Positions 1 to 9,952 of a stretch of 64,000 nt of DNA are shown piece after piece. This DNA is from UBA4416 sp964541155. GTDB lineage: Bacteria; Bacteroidota; Bacteroidia; B-17B0; Aurantibacillaceae. The stretch is from the NCBI GenBank assembly GCA_964541155.1, contig CAZIPC010000005.1, positions 186,001 through 250,000 of the forward strand, read 5' to 3'. How positions within the stretch are numbered: the first letter of the stretch is position 1; the number at the start of each line of letters is the position of its first letter. Made by a program: the position numbers and the translations under genes. Below the pieces are notes generated by a model. That model was not told the DNA's origin and searched no databases. It worked only from the letters and a program-made list of their open reading frames with translations.

Positions 1-720
1 GAACAAAAAATTGAAGAGGGTAAATACAATGATAATCGTAAAATTGGGAAATGGTTAGAGTATTATTGTAATGGTAATATGAAAAATCAACTTACGTTTC
101 AAAATGGTCGTCCGGATGGTTACGCTGTGATGTATCATGAAAATGGTAAGATATCAGAAGAAGGTAATTGGAAAAATAATCGTTGGAATGGGCCTTATAA
201 ATTGTATTATGAAAATGGACATCCGCAACATGAATTTAGTTTTAATCCATCTGGTAAAAGACAGGGTCCTGTAAAATATTATTATGAAAACGGACAAATA
301 GCTATTGAAGCAACTTTTGTAAATGGTAAAGAAACAGGTATTGTTAGAGAATATTACGAAAATGGCGATTTAAAAGCCGAAAAATTATATATCGATGGCG
401 CGGTTGATGTAGCCTCTATAAAAGAGTATGAGCCCAAAAAGCCAATTATTAAAACAAAAGAATCATCTTTAATGAATGCTCCTAAGCTAGTTTTAAAAGC
501 TGATGAAAAGCCCAATGGCGTTAATACAAAAGGACCATTGATATTAAATGGGGATCATATTACATATAATAAAAATAAGCAAATTACTAAAGATGGTTTT
601 TTTAAAGATAATCGTTTAATAGATGGTAAAGCCTATATTTATGATGAAAATGGCATACTTCAACGAATTTCGGTTTATAGGAACGGGTTATACGTTGGGG
701 ATGCGCCAATAGAAAATTAA
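1..720 (+). CDS. MORN-repeat (YwqK-like) protein, 5' end outside window
   Basis: The reading frame is already open at base 1 and codes for MORN-type repeats upstream of the first internal ATG at 79, so the gene is truncated by the window edge; 239 residues are visible. Each repeat of about 23 residues has the pattern YYENG-x(4)-EG-x-(F/W)-x-NG-x(2)-G, as in the MORN_2 family often labelled 'YwqK family antitoxin'. At least six repeats are visible, then a linker of about 60 residues rich in Lys and Pro (roughly residues 140-200), then one degenerate repeat. A second, much longer MORN protein lies at 43203-44945. The function is unknown; the repeats suggest an envelope or surface scaffold, and no toxin partner is visible. 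A hairpin terminator follows at 746-772. Confidence 0.8.
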   Translation, partial: EQKIEEGKYNDNRKIGKWLEYYCNGNMKNQLTFQNGRPDGYAVMYHENGKISEEGNWKNNRWNGPYKLYYENGHPQHEFSFNPSGKRQGPVKYYYENGQIAIEATFVNGKETGIVREYYENGDLKAEKLYIDGAVDVASIKEYEPKKPIIKTKESSLMNAPKLVLKADEKPNGVNTKGPLILNGDHITYNKNKQITKDGFFKDNRLIDGKAYIYDENGILQRISVYRNGLYVGDAPIEN

Positions 721-745
721 AGTTAGTTTTTATTAAATTTAAGAT

Positions 746-772
746 AGACGGTATTTTGCCGTCTTTTTTTTT
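746..772 (+). terminator. Rho-independent terminator after the MORN gene
   Basis: A 6-bp stem (AGACGG / CCGTCT) with a 7-nt loop is followed by a run of nine T. It lies 26 bp after the stop of the MORN gene and about 95 bp before cysS, so it separates the two transcription units. Confidence 0.85.
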
Positions 773-865
773 GCTAAATTTAAAATCTAATATTTAGGAA
801 AAAAATGACTTTTACTAAAAGCAAATTTAAGATCCTACAATAAATAAAAAAGTAATAAATCAGTA

Positions 866-2329
866 ATGAAAAAATTAGTTATATATAATACACTTAGCAG
901 AACTAAAGAAGAGTTTAAAGCAATTAATGCCCCCTTTGTTGGTATGTATGTGTGTGGTCCAACGGTATATAACGATGTGCATTTGGGTAACTGCCGCACA
1001 TTTATGTCTTTTGATATTATTTATCGCTACTTATTACATTTAGGATATAAGGTAAGGTATGTAAGAAATGTAACCGATGCTGGGCACCTAGAAAGCGATG
1101 CAGATATTGGTGAAGATAAAATTTCTAAAAAAGCAAAATTAGCTCAACTCGAACCAATGGAAATTGTACAAAAATATACTGTTGGATTTAGAGATGTTAT
1201 GGCACTATTTAATACGCTTCCACCAAGTATTGAGCCAACCGCTACAGGACATATTATTGAACAACAAGAGATAGCGAAACAAATTATTAAAAATGGATTA
1301 GCATACGAACAAAATGGCACCGTATATTTTGATGTAGAAAAATTTGCTAAAACTAATAATTATACCGCTTTAACAAATCGTAAGTTAGAGGAGCTATTAG
1401 AAAACACAAGAGATTTAGATGGACAAGAAGACAAAAAAGGAAGATTGGATTTTGCTTTATGGATAAAAGCAAAACCAGAACATTTAATGAAATGGCCAAG
1501 TCCATGGGGTGTAGGGTTTCCGGGATGGCATATTGAATGTTCTGCAATGAGTACAAAATATTTAGGCGAACAATTTGATATTCACGGTGGAGGAATGGAT
1601 TTGCAAGCAACTCATCATACAAACGAAATTGCACAAAATATTGCATACTGTGGTAAAAGTCCTGCTAATTATTGGATGCATACAAACATGCTTACTGTTA
1701 ATGGACAAAAAATGAGCAAATCTTTAGGTAATAGTTTTTTACCTATGGAATTATTTACCGGAAACCATCCTTTATTAACTAAAGGCTTTAGTCCGATGGC
1801 CGTTAGATTTTTTATGATGCAAACACATTACCGTAGTACACTTGATTTTAGTAATGAAGCCTTAATTGCTTCAGAAAAAGCATATACTCGTTTAATGGAT
1901 AGTTATAAAACACTTCAAACATTAAAGCCCTCAGCAGCATCATCAGAAAACATAAAAGCTTTGCAAGAAGAATGTTATAATGCAATGAATGATGATTTTA
2001 ATACACCAGTACTAATTGCTAATTTATTTGATGCAATTAGAATCATAAATTCTGCAAACGACAAAAAAGTAAATTTAACGCAAGTAGATATTGATTTATT
2101 AAATACCATATATCAACATTTTGTGTTTGATGTTATGGGATTAAAAAAAGAGGAAGAAACAGGAAAAGCAAATACTGCATTAGAAGTTGTAATGGGATTA
2201 GTTTTAGATTTGAGAAATAAAGCAAAGGCAAACAAAGATTTTGCAACCTCAGATGAAATTAGAAACAAATTAACCGACGCTCATATTCAGGTAAAAGATA
2301 GTAAAGAAGGTACAACTTGGAGTATTTAA
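866..2329 (+). CDS. cysS: cysteinyl-tRNA synthetase
   Basis: This class I aminoacyl-tRNA synthetase charges tRNA-Cys in the cytoplasm. It is 487 residues, close to the usual length. The HIGH-type signature is HLGN at residues 39-42 and KMSKS is at 282-286. The zinc ligands that confer cysteine specificity are in place: C30 (in VCGPTVYN), C225 (in HIECSAMS), H250 and E254, with the same spacing as the E. coli enzyme. The C-terminal part carries the helical DALR-like region and ends normally. The start follows an A-rich leader without a Shine-Dalgarno sequence, as is usual in this phylum. It is the first gene after the terminator at 746-772, and the next gene begins 10 bp after its stop. Confidence 0.97.
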   Translation: MKKLVIYNTLSRTKEEFKAINAPFVGMYVCGPTVYNDVHLGNCRTFMSFDIIYRYLLHLGYKVRYVRNVTDAGHLESDADIGEDKISKKAKLAQLEPMEIVQKYTVGFRDVMALFNTLPPSIEPTATGHIIEQQEIAKQIIKNGLAYEQNGTVYFDVEKFAKTNNYTALTNRKLEELLENTRDLDGQEDKKGRLDFALWIKAKPEHLMKWPSPWGVGFPGWHIECSAMSTKYLGEQFDIHGGGMDLQATHHTNEIAQNIAYCGKSPANYWMHTNMLTVNGQKMSKSLGNSFLPMELFTGNHPLLTKGFSPMAVRFFMMQTHYRSTLDFSNEALIASEKAYTRLMDSYKTLQTLKPSAASSENIKALQEECYNAMNDDFNTPVLIANLFDAIRIINSANDKKVNLTQVDIDLLNTIYQHFVFDVMGLKKEEETGKANTALEVVMGLVLDLRNKAKANKDFATSDEIRNKLTDAHIQVKDSKEGTTWSI

Positions 2330-2339
2330 TAAATTAAAG

Positions 2340-3173
2340 ATGAAATTAAAATACGTTTTATGTTTTGTGATTACAGCATTGCTATTAGCATCATGCCAGC
2401 CCGAAAAACCAAAAGAAAATAATATTGTAGAGCCTGTACAAGATGATACGCCTGATATTCCGGAAATAACTTACACTATTCAAAACCAATATCCACATGA
2501 TGTAAATTCATTTACTGAGGGTTTTTTATATAATAATGGAAAGTTATTTGAAAGCACAGGAGCGCCAGATAATTTGCCTCAGGCAAAATCATTGTTTGGA
2601 GAAGTTGATTTAAAAACTGGAAAAATTAATGTTAAAGCAGAGTTAGATAAAACTATTTATTTTGGAGAGGGAATTGTGTTTTTAAATCAAAAAATTTATC
2701 AGTTAACTTATAAAAATCAAACTGGATTTATTTATGACGCTAAAACATTTAAAAACATTGGTACGTTTAAGTATACAAACCGTGAGGGATGGGGGCTAAC
2801 AACAGACGGAAAAAGTTTAATTATGAGTGATGGTACAAGTTATATATCGTATCTGGATCCAATAAGTTTTGCTGTTACTAAAGTATTAGATGTTGCTGAA
2901 AATAATTACGTAGTAGAAAATATTAATGAATTAGAATATATAAACGGATATATTTATGCTAACGTTTGGATGACTAACACCATTATTAAAATAGACCCAA
3001 ATAATGGAAATGTAATTGGCAAATTAAATTTAAGTAACTTAGTATCTGATGCTAAAACAAAGTATCCGGGATCATTAGAGATGAATGGTATTGCTTATGA
3101 TTCGATTTCGGATAAAATTACAGTTACTGGTAAAATGTGGCCAACCATTTACGAAATTAAATTTCAACATTAA
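2340..3173 (+). CDS. glutaminyl-peptide cyclotransferase (plant-type beta-propeller), lipoprotein
   Basis: The protein (277 residues) resembles the plant/bacterial glutaminyl cyclase family (Glu_cyclase_2), a five-bladed propeller that converts N-terminal glutamine to pyroglutamate. Family landmarks are YPHDVNSFTEGF near residue 53, LFESTG, GWGLTTDGKSLIMSDG near the middle, and NELEYINGYIYANVW, followed by NGIAYD near the C terminus. A signal peptide ends in the lipobox LLASC with C19 as the lipidated cysteine, so it is probably anchored in the envelope. Many T9SS cargo proteins carry N-terminal pyroglutamate after signal peptidase cleavage, which would give this enzyme a natural substrate pool; that link is inference. 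It lies 10 bp after cysS and is probably co-transcribed. Confidence 0.88.
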   Translation: MKLKYVLCFVITALLLASCQPEKPKENNIVEPVQDDTPDIPEITYTIQNQYPHDVNSFTEGFLYNNGKLFESTGAPDNLPQAKSLFGEVDLKTGKINVKAELDKTIYFGEGIVFLNQKIYQLTYKNQTGFIYDAKTFKNIGTFKYTNREGWGLTTDGKSLIMSDGTSYISYLDPISFAVTKVLDVAENNYVVENINELEYINGYIYANVWMTNTIIKIDPNNGNVIGKLNLSNLVSDAKTKYPGSLEMNGIAYDSISDKITVTGKMWPTIYEIKFQH

Positions 3174-3259
3174 TAAGTGTTTGTAGTAAGTTAATACTAT
3201 AAAAAATTTATAATAAGATAACAGCATACTATATTGTATTAACTTTTAAAATTTATTAA

Positions 3260-6106
3260 ATGATTACAAAAGATACTCCAAAAAAATTATTTTTATTAGA
3301 TGCTTTTGCATTAATATATCGTGCCTATTTTGCATTTAGTAGTAATCCTCGTGTAAGTTCAAAGGGCTTAAATACTTCGGCAATTTTTGGATTTACAAAT
3401 ACTTTATTGGAAATTTTAAATAAAGAAAAACCTACACACATAGCCGTAGTGTTTGATACGCCAGAAGCTACAGTTAGACACACTGAGTTTGTAGAATACA
3501 AAGCGCAACGTGAAGAAATGCCTGAAGATTTAAGAATATGTATTCCATACATTATCAAGTTAATAGAAGGCTTTAATATTTCTATTATTAAAACTCCTGG
3601 CTTTGAAGCAGATGATGCTATTGGTACATTAGCTAAAATAGCGGAAAAGCAAGGATTTACAACTTACATGATGACGCCTGATAAAGATTATGGGCAGTTA
3701 GTAGATGAAAATACTTTTATATACAAACCAGCACGATTAGGTAATGGAGCCGAAATTTTAGGTGTTGAAGAAATTTGTAAAAAATGGGAAATCCGAAACG
3801 TATCAGAGTTGATTGATATTTTAGGATTAATGGGTGACAAGGTAGATAATATTCCTGGAATACCTGGGGTAGGTGAGAAGACAGCTATTCAATTAATTAA
3901 AGAATTTGGAACAATTGAAAACCTATTAGAAAACACAGATAAATTAAAAGGCAAACTCAAAGAAAAAGTTGAGAATAATAAAGAAAAAGCATTACAATCA
4001 AAATGGTTGGCAACTATTATTTTAGATGTGCCTATTGAATTTAACGAAGCTGAATTAACCCTTAAAGAAATTAATAAAGAGGCATTGCGTGAATTATTTA
4101 CTGAATTAGAGTTTAGGGGCATCGCGCAAAAAGTGTTGGGCGAAGATATTGGAGGCGCAAAAGACGCTGCTAGTTTTTTAAATTCTAAACCTAAAGATGA
4201 AACTAAAGCAAAGCCAGATTTATTTACGGTTGGCTCTGATTTATTTAGTGATGAGCATTTAGAAACCATTGCTGCCGAAGAAGCTAAATTATTTAAAACC
4301 ATTAGAGATATTCAGCCCAATTACATGTTATGTAATACGCCTGAATCTATTAATCAATTAATACAGTTATTAGAAGCAAGTGCCGAGTATTGTTTTGATT
4401 CGGAAACAACCGACTTAAATACTTTAAATGCTGAGGTAGTAGGAATGTCGTTTGCTACAAAAATTAACCAAGCGTATTATGTTCCTGTATCCGAAAACCA
4501 AGCAGAAGCGCAAACTTTAATTAATTTATTTAAACCAATTTTTGAAAACACTAGCAAAGTATTAATCGGACAAAATATTAAATACGACTTACAAGTTTTA
4601 AAAAATTATGGTATTGAGATAAAAAATAAATTATGGGATACAATGGTAGCTCATTTTTTATTTATGCCAGATATGCGTCATAATATGAATGTTTTAGCCG
4701 AAACATATTTAGATTACTCACCTATAAGCATTGAAGAATTAATTGGTAAAAAAGGCAAAGATCAACTAAGTATGCGTTTGGTACCTATAGATGTTATAAA
4801 AGATTATGCTGCCGAAGATGCTGATGTAACTTTACAATTAAAAAAAGTTTTTGAGCCATGTTTAAAAGAATCTGGTACCGAAAAATTATTTCATGATGTA
4901 GAGTTGCCATTAATTGAAGCGCTAGCAGGGATGGAACGAGAAGGAATTAATTTAGATGTAAATGGATTAAATGAATTTTCTGCACAGCTTCAAGAAGATA
5001 TTACAAAGGTTGATGCTGAAATTCAGGCATTAGCTGGTACAAAATTTAATATCTCATCACCAAAGCAGGTAGGTGAAATTTTATTTGAATACTTAAAGAT
5101 TATTGATAAACCCAAGAAAACAAAAACAGGGCAATATGCTACAGGAGAAGATATTTTGTCGAAGTTAGAAGGTAAACATCCTATAGTTGCCAAAATTTTA
5201 GATTACCGTGAATTAGTAAAATTAAAATCAACGTATGTAGATACTTTGCCTCTGTTGGTAAATTCAAAAACACAACGTATTCATACAACATTTAATCAAG
5301 TGGTTGCAGTAACAGGACGTTTAAGTAGTGATAATCCTAACTTGCAAAATATTCCAATTAGAACAGAACGTGGCCGACAAATACGAAAAGCTTTTATTCC
5401 ACGTAACGAAGAGTATGTATTATTAAGTGCTGATTATTCGCAAATTGAATTACGTATTGTAGCTTCTATTAGTGGAGATACAAACATGTGCGAAGCTTTT
5501 AATTTAGGAAAAGACATACATACTGCTACTGCGGCCAAAGTATATGGTATTACTGAAAGTGAGGTTACTAAAGAAATGCGTTATAAGGCTAAGAGTGTAA
5601 ACTTTGGTATTATATATGGGCAAGGCGCTTTTGGTTTAGCTGATAATTTAAATATACCACGTGCAGAAGCAAAACAATTAATTGATAATTATTTTGCACA
5701 ATATACTTCTATTAAAACTTACATGGATAATGAAATTAATTTTGCGAAAGAACATGGTTATGTACAAACATTATTAGGTCGTAAACGATGGTTAAAAGAT
5801 ATTAATTCTAATAATGCAACAATACGCTCATTTGCAGAACGAAATGCTATTAATGCACCAATACAAGGCTCGGCAGCCGACATGATTAAAGTAGCCATGA
5901 TTAATATTCATAATGAACTAAAAGTAATGAACATAAAGTCGCGAATGGTTTTGCAAGTGCATGACGAATTAGTGTTTGATGTGTATAAACCAGAATTAGA
6001 ATTAATAAAACCAATTATTGAAAAACATATGAAACAAGCTTTACCATTAAATGTGCCAGTTGAGGTAGGCATGGGTGTTGGTAAAAATTGGTTAGAAGCG
6101 CACTAA
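3260..6106 (+). CDS. polA: DNA polymerase I
   Basis: This 948-residue family A polymerase acts in repair and Okazaki fragment maturation. All three domains are present. The 5'-3' exonuclease occupies about residues 1-290, with FLLDAFALIYRAYFAF, EADDAIGTLA and GDKVDNIPGIPGVG. The 3'-5' proofreading domain covers about 350-545 and keeps its acidic residues (FDSETT near 380, GQNIKYD, and YAAEDAD). The polymerase domain follows, with motif A SADYSQIELR near 723, motif B RYKAKSVNFGIIYGQG, and motif C QVHDELVFD near 899. Unlike Taq-type enzymes, proofreading therefore looks active. The gene stands 86 bp after the previous one. Confidence 0.97.
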   Translation: MITKDTPKKLFLLDAFALIYRAYFAFSSNPRVSSKGLNTSAIFGFTNTLLEILNKEKPTHIAVVFDTPEATVRHTEFVEYKAQREEMPEDLRICIPYIIKLIEGFNISIIKTPGFEADDAIGTLAKIAEKQGFTTYMMTPDKDYGQLVDENTFIYKPARLGNGAEILGVEEICKKWEIRNVSELIDILGLMGDKVDNIPGIPGVGEKTAIQLIKEFGTIENLLENTDKLKGKLKEKVENNKEKALQSKWLATIILDVPIEFNEAELTLKEINKEALRELFTELEFRGIAQKVLGEDIGGAKDAASFLNSKPKDETKAKPDLFTVGSDLFSDEHLETIAAEEAKLFKTIRDIQPNYMLCNTPESINQLIQLLEASAEYCFDSETTDLNTLNAEVVGMSFATKINQAYYVPVSENQAEAQTLINLFKPIFENTSKVLIGQNIKYDLQVLKNYGIEIKNKLWDTMVAHFLFMPDMRHNMNVLAETYLDYSPISIEELIGKKGKDQLSMRLVPIDVIKDYAAEDADVTLQLKKVFEPCLKESGTEKLFHDVELPLIEALAGMEREGINLDVNGLNEFSAQLQEDITKVDAEIQALAGTKFNISSPKQVGEILFEYLKIIDKPKKTKTGQYATGEDILSKLEGKHPIVAKILDYRELVKLKSTYVDTLPLLVNSKTQRIHTTFNQVVAVTGRLSSDNPNLQNIPIRTERGRQIRKAFIPRNEEYVLLSADYSQIELRIVASISGDTNMCEAFNLGKDIHTATAAKVYGITESEVTKEMRYKAKSVNFGIIYGQGAFGLADNLNIPRAEAKQLIDNYFAQYTSIKTYMDNEINFAKEHGYVQTLLGRKRWLKDINSNNATIRSFAERNAINAPIQGSAADMIKVAMINIHNELKVMNIKSRMVLQVHDELVFDVYKPELELIKPIIEKHMKQALPLNVPVEVGMGVGKNWLEAH

Positions 6107-6148
6107 TACAAATTAAAATAATAGCATATACAAAAAACAATATTACAC

Positions 6149-6736
6149 ATGAAAACAGGTTTATTTTTTTTAAGTATAATAGTTACAATATTTTTAATGC
6201 CATGTTGTAAAACTGATACCCCAGACTATGCATTAGTTGATCCTTGTGCAAATAATACATATACATATACATATACATTTACTAAAAGTGAAATAGATAT
6301 TGAACACCCAACACAAGAACAGTATAATAATACAAAAGGGTATTGGCCAAATGGAGATTTAATTACACGTTTTGATTGCCCTGATAGTAAATTTTTTCCT
6401 CCTATTAATTTAAAATATTGGGATAAAATTCCCGTAGTTAATGGTCGGTTTCCAACCTATGCCGAAACGATGGAAGGTATATCCATACATCATTATGGTG
6501 AAAAGAAAAATAAATTTATAAAACCTTACCCAATAACCTTACCTAAGTTAGCATATTTTAAAAACCCATCAACAGGTATTAAGCAATTAGTAGTGGTTAT
6601 TCAAATGGTTTACACTGCAAAAGATACTGTTGTTGGATACCGCTATATAAAAGGTGGTGTAGGAGGTTCGCTATTTAAAGATTTTTATTTTTTAACCAAC
6701 GATGAAGTAAAGTCTGAAATTATAAATACTAAATGA
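6149..6736 (+). CDS. hypothetical lipoprotein
   Basis: I do not recognise the family. The 195-residue protein starts with a signal peptide ending in FLMPCC, so it is probably lipidated on C19 or C20, and is otherwise soluble. It is rich in aromatic residues, prolines and short turns. Just after the signal peptide the coding sequence contains a hexanucleotide repeat (TACATA, 6256-6278) encoding a Tyr-Thr run. It follows polA by 42 bp, and about 120 bp of AT-rich sequence separates it from the next lipoprotein gene. An envelope role is the only supportable statement. Confidence 0.6.
   Translation: MKTGLFFLSIIVTIFLMPCCKTDTPDYALVDPCANNTYTYTYTFTKSEIDIEHPTQEQYNNTKGYWPNGDLITRFDCPDSKFFPPINLKYWDKIPVVNGRFPTYAETMEGISIHHYGEKKNKFIKPYPITLPKLAYFKNPSTGIKQLVVVIQMVYTAKDTVVGYRYIKGGVGGSLFKDFYFLTNDEVKSEIINTK
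6256..6278 (+). repeat. TACATA hexanucleotide repeat inside a lipoprotein gene
   Basis: Three exact TACATA units plus a partial fourth encode alternating Tyr-Thr residues just after the signal peptide. The 6-bp unit keeps the frame, so slippage would change length but not disrupt the gene. Confidence 0.85.
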
Positions 6737-6857
6737 TAATTGTTTATCTATATGGTTAATTAAATAGATAGTTATACACTAACCTCTTTTTTTTGAAGCT
6801 ACCAGAAAATTTTAAATATTTTTATACTTTAATAAAAAACAATATTATATCTTTTAA

Positions 6858-7829
6858 ATGACTACTATTTTTAAAATTATTATATATAGCAGTTTACTTT
6901 TTTTTATGTCTTGTAAAAAAAAAGTTATCGAAACAATTCCTGTTATTGAATATGAAGATATTTCAATAAATGGAGTATCTGCAGATATTCATTCTTTTTC
7001 ATTTCCTTCTTTAGAAACTGGTTATGCAGCTGCTAATGGTTTATATAAAACTATTGATGGTGGAGAATCATGGATAAAGTTATCTCTAACTGGTACTATT
7101 ACAGATGTTGAATTTATAAGTACAGCTATCGGTTTTTGTGTTTCAGATGGATATTTATATAAAACAACAGATGGAGGACAAAATTGGGTACTGAAAACTT
7201 CTGCCGATTTCGTTGAAATTTTACAAAATGGAAATATTATTGTAGCCGAAGAAACAACCTTTATGGCTAATATAAAACTAAGTACAGACAATGGTAATAC
7301 ATTTACAAATGCACCAACATTATCATTAAATGGACATTTATCTGGATTAAAAGCGAGTGATTATAAAATTTTTATTTTTGATACACAAGGATATTCTTCT
7401 AATATGATTAGAGGACTGAATGTAGCAGATTCTAATAAATACGTTCGATTACAAGTAAACACAACTGCTGATGAAAATGCTACAGATGTTTATTACATGG
7501 GAGGAGCAGGATCGGTTGTTGGAGGAAAAGGTTTTATAGCAAATTCTGTGGGGGTGTATGGTACTTATTATTTAGCTGGATTTAGTAGATCGTATTATGG
7601 CCATACTTATCCATATTATTCAATTGATGGATACGATGGTTTAATGATTGCAGTAGGTTATCATTCAATTGCAACAAATATGGATATACAAAATAAAGAA
7701 TCTTGGAACGAAGTATTTGATAAAAATAGAAACGGTTTTGAGCAAACATTTTTTAAAATTAAATTTTATAACGCTACTACTTTTTTTGTAAGTGGTAGTA
7801 ATGGACTAATTTGGAAAGCAAAAATATGA
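6858..7829 (+). CDS. lipoprotein with YCF48/BNR-type beta-propeller repeats
   Basis: The 323-residue protein has a signal peptide with the lipobox FFMSC (C19) followed by a run of lysines, typical of surface or periplasmic lipoproteins in this phylum. The body carries BNR-like turns: GLYKTIDGGESW near residue 65 and YLYKTTDGGQNW near residue 105, with intervening GFCVSDG and TGYAAANG segments as in the YCF48/Hcf136-like propellers. Only these two Asp-box turns are well formed. The ligand and the function are unknown. Its stop codon overlaps the start of the next gene (ATGA), so translation of the two is probably coupled. Confidence 0.72.
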   Translation: MTTIFKIIIYSSLLFFMSCKKKVIETIPVIEYEDISINGVSADIHSFSFPSLETGYAAANGLYKTIDGGESWIKLSLTGTITDVEFISTAIGFCVSDGYLYKTTDGGQNWVLKTSADFVEILQNGNIIVAEETTFMANIKLSTDNGNTFTNAPTLSLNGHLSGLKASDYKIFIFDTQGYSSNMIRGLNVADSNKYVRLQVNTTADENATDVYYMGGAGSVVGGKGFIANSVGVYGTYYLAGFSRSYYGHTYPYYSIDGYDGLMIAVGYHSIATNMDIQNKESWNEVFDKNRNGFEQTFFKIKFYNATTFFVSGSNGLIWKAKI

Positions 7830-8464
7830 AATCATTAAAAATACTTATAGTGAGTTTGTATTTAATTACAACACATGTTATGTATGGAAATTCGGATAGT
7901 TTAAAATTTGAAAAAGTAGATAGATTTAGGATTCATGCAGATTTCATGTTGTCACTTTCATCCTATAAATTAATGGGGGCATCTGATATTTCTAATAGTT
8001 CGTTAACATTTATAAATAATAAAGAAGTTACAACTCAACCAAATTATAAGTATGTTGAAAAAAGAGTATATGGTTTAAATCCGATTTTACACGTAGGATT
8101 TAATATCCCTATTTATCGAAATAAATATTGGAGTACAGGTTTTAAAATAAATGGAGGAGTTGGTTATCAATATGGTATTGGAGCACAAGATTTCTCATCT
8201 GTTATTTTTGATTTTCCTCAATACATGTATTTCAGAAATTATAAACACGATTTTGATTACACTATTCTTGTTGGATATAAACAAACTTTAGCTCCAATAT
8301 CTACAGGATTATTTTTAGTTGGTTTTGATGTTAATTTAAGTGATAGAACAGCAATTCGTTTTTATGTTTCGCCTATAAGAACAACTTATTACAGTCAATT
8401 AACTAATGGCGATTTAAAACCAGCTATTAGAGCCATTGAATTTGGTGCAGGTATTGTTTTTTAA
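7826..8464 (+). CDS. hypothetical exported protein, probable outer-membrane beta-barrel
   Basis: A 212-residue protein whose best start is the ATG at 7826, which forms an ATGA overlap with the stop of the preceding lipoprotein gene; an upstream TTG at 7811 is in frame but less likely. It has an N-terminal signal peptide (to about residue 20). Alternating hydrophobic residues, many aromatics, and a C-terminal strand ending in Val-Phe fit a small outer-membrane barrel. I recognise no named family. The translational coupling suggests that it works with the propeller lipoprotein before it. It converges with the TPR gene, leaving only 30 bp with no obvious hairpin. Confidence 0.6.
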   Translation: MKSLKILIVSLYLITTHVMYGNSDSLKFEKVDRFRIHADFMLSLSSYKLMGASDISNSSLTFINNKEVTTQPNYKYVEKRVYGLNPILHVGFNIPIYRNKYWSTGFKINGGVGYQYGIGAQDFSSVIFDFPQYMYFRNYKHDFDYTILVGYKQTLAPISTGLFLVGFDVNLSDRTAIRFYVSPIRTTYYSQLTNGDLKPAIRAIEFGAGIVF

Positions 8465-8494
8465 AATCTATTATTTTTATTGAGGAGTGAATAC

Positions 8495-9949
8495 TTATTT
8501 GCATGCATTTTTAATAACTTCATCTAAGGCATCTTCGTAATCAAGAAGTAATGCTTGTTTTAAATCAGCACAAGAACCGTTGGCATCATTCATTTGTTTT
8601 TTTAGTAATCCTCTGTAATAATAGCCTCTACCAGATTTTGAATTTAACTCAATAGCTTTATTTAAATCAGCTAAGGATAATTCATTTTTCTTGGTTTGGC
8701 AATAGGCAATTCCTCTTTCAAGCAACGCTAATTTGTTAAGAGGATTTAGTTTTAAGCATTCATTGAAATCGGTAATAGCTTGAGCGTATTTTTTTAAGTT
8801 ATTATAACTCACACCACGTTGGTAATAAGAGTCGGCTGTTTTGTTAATATTTAAAGCATTTGTGCAATCTTCAATCACGCCATTGTCATCGTTTTGTTTG
8901 TATCTAATGATTGCTCTTTGATAGTAGGCACTTTCACATAGTTTATCTTTTTGAATAGCCATTGTAAAATCATTAAAAGCTTCGGAATATTTTTTTTGTT
9001 GATAGTAGTTCATTCCTCTCCATAAATAATGTTTGGCTTCTATTAATTTTAAATCAATAGTGGCATTAAAATCTGGTTCGGCTTCTTTGTATTTTCCTAA
9101 TTCGTATTTTGTTAAGGCGCGGTTGTAATATGCTTCGGCTTTTGCAGGGTTTAATTCAATAGATTTTGTATTGTCGGCTAAAGCTCTGTCGTATTTTTTT
9201 AAATCAAAATAAGCAATAGCTCTATTGTAATATGCTTTAGAGTATTTAGGATTATTGGCAATTACAGTATCATAATCTGTAATACATTCTTTATAGCGTT
9301 TTAAGTTTAGGTAGTGTAATCCTCTCCAGAAATAAGTTTCGTAATAATTAGCTAGTATCAAGGCTTTATTACAATCTATAATACCACCTTCAAAATCTTT
9401 TAAATAATATTTGGTTATAGCTCTGTAGTAATATGAGTTTTCGTAGTTTGCATCACTTTCTACAGCTTGGTTTAATGCGTTTAAAGCTTCGGAATATTGT
9501 TTTAATTCATTTAAGCAAGCTCCTTTAAAAGTAAGGGCTTTGGCGTAATTTGTTTTTAATGCAATAGCTGTATCAAAATCTAAAACAGCTAATGCAAAGT
9601 TATTTAAATAATAATGACATAATCCTCGGCTATAATACACATCTGCTTTTTTTCGACCTAGAGTTATACTTTTATTAAAATTGGTAATGCCGTCTTTGTA
9701 ATCTTTTAATTCAAAAGCGCATAACCCACGGTTATATGTAGCAGATGCATCTGACGGTTTTTTCCCTAGATAGTAAGAGTAATCAATGTAAGCTCCATGA
9801 TAATCTTTTTGTTCATATTTTTTATATGCACTTTGAAACATTGGATCTATTTCGGCCTTATTGTTTTGTGCCACTAATACATTGTTGCTAATCAAAAGAA
9901 GAATTAAAAGATATAGGTAAGAGTTTTTTTTAATAATAAGTTTCATCAT
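8495..9949 (-). CDS. exported tetratricopeptide-repeat protein
   Basis: The 484-residue protein begins with a signal peptide (hydrophobic residues 10-27, cut near VLVAQ) and is then almost entirely TPR units of 34 residues. They show the typical pattern of a small residue at position 8 and A-Y-Y-N-R-A/G-L at the junctions, for example KAYYNRAIAYFDLKKYD, AEAYYNRALTKYELGKY and ADSYYQRGVSYNNLKKY. I estimate about twelve repeats. Such proteins are periplasmic protein-protein interaction scaffolds; the partner is unknown. It starts 3 bp after the stop of pfkA on the same strand, so the two are co-transcribed, although no functional link is evident. Confidence 0.85.
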   Translation of the reverse strand: MMKLIIKKNSYLYLLILLLISNNVLVAQNNKAEIDPMFQSAYKKYEQKDYHGAYIDYSYYLGKKPSDASATYNRGLCAFELKDYKDGITNFNKSITLGRKKADVYYSRGLCHYYLNNFALAVLDFDTAIALKTNYAKALTFKGACLNELKQYSEALNALNQAVESDANYENSYYYRAITKYYLKDFEGGIIDCNKALILANYYETYFWRGLHYLNLKRYKECITDYDTVIANNPKYSKAYYNRAIAYFDLKKYDRALADNTKSIELNPAKAEAYYNRALTKYELGKYKEAEPDFNATIDLKLIEAKHYLWRGMNYYQQKKYSEAFNDFTMAIQKDKLCESAYYQRAIIRYKQNDDNGVIEDCTNALNINKTADSYYQRGVSYNNLKKYAQAITDFNECLKLNPLNKLALLERGIAYCQTKKNELSLADLNKAIELNSKSGRGYYYRGLLKKQMNDANGSCADLKQALLLDYEDALDEVIKNACK

Positions 9950-9952
9950 GTA

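Noticed and set aside
3889..4302. 137-codon minus-strand ORF inside polA
   Set aside because: It lies wholly within the polA coding region, is rich in Ser and Asn and shows no domain, so it is a shadow frame.
8495..9949. Regular repeats looking like a tandem array
   Set aside because: The periodicity of about 102 bp is that of 34-residue TPR codons in one open frame, not a CRISPR or noncoding repeat.
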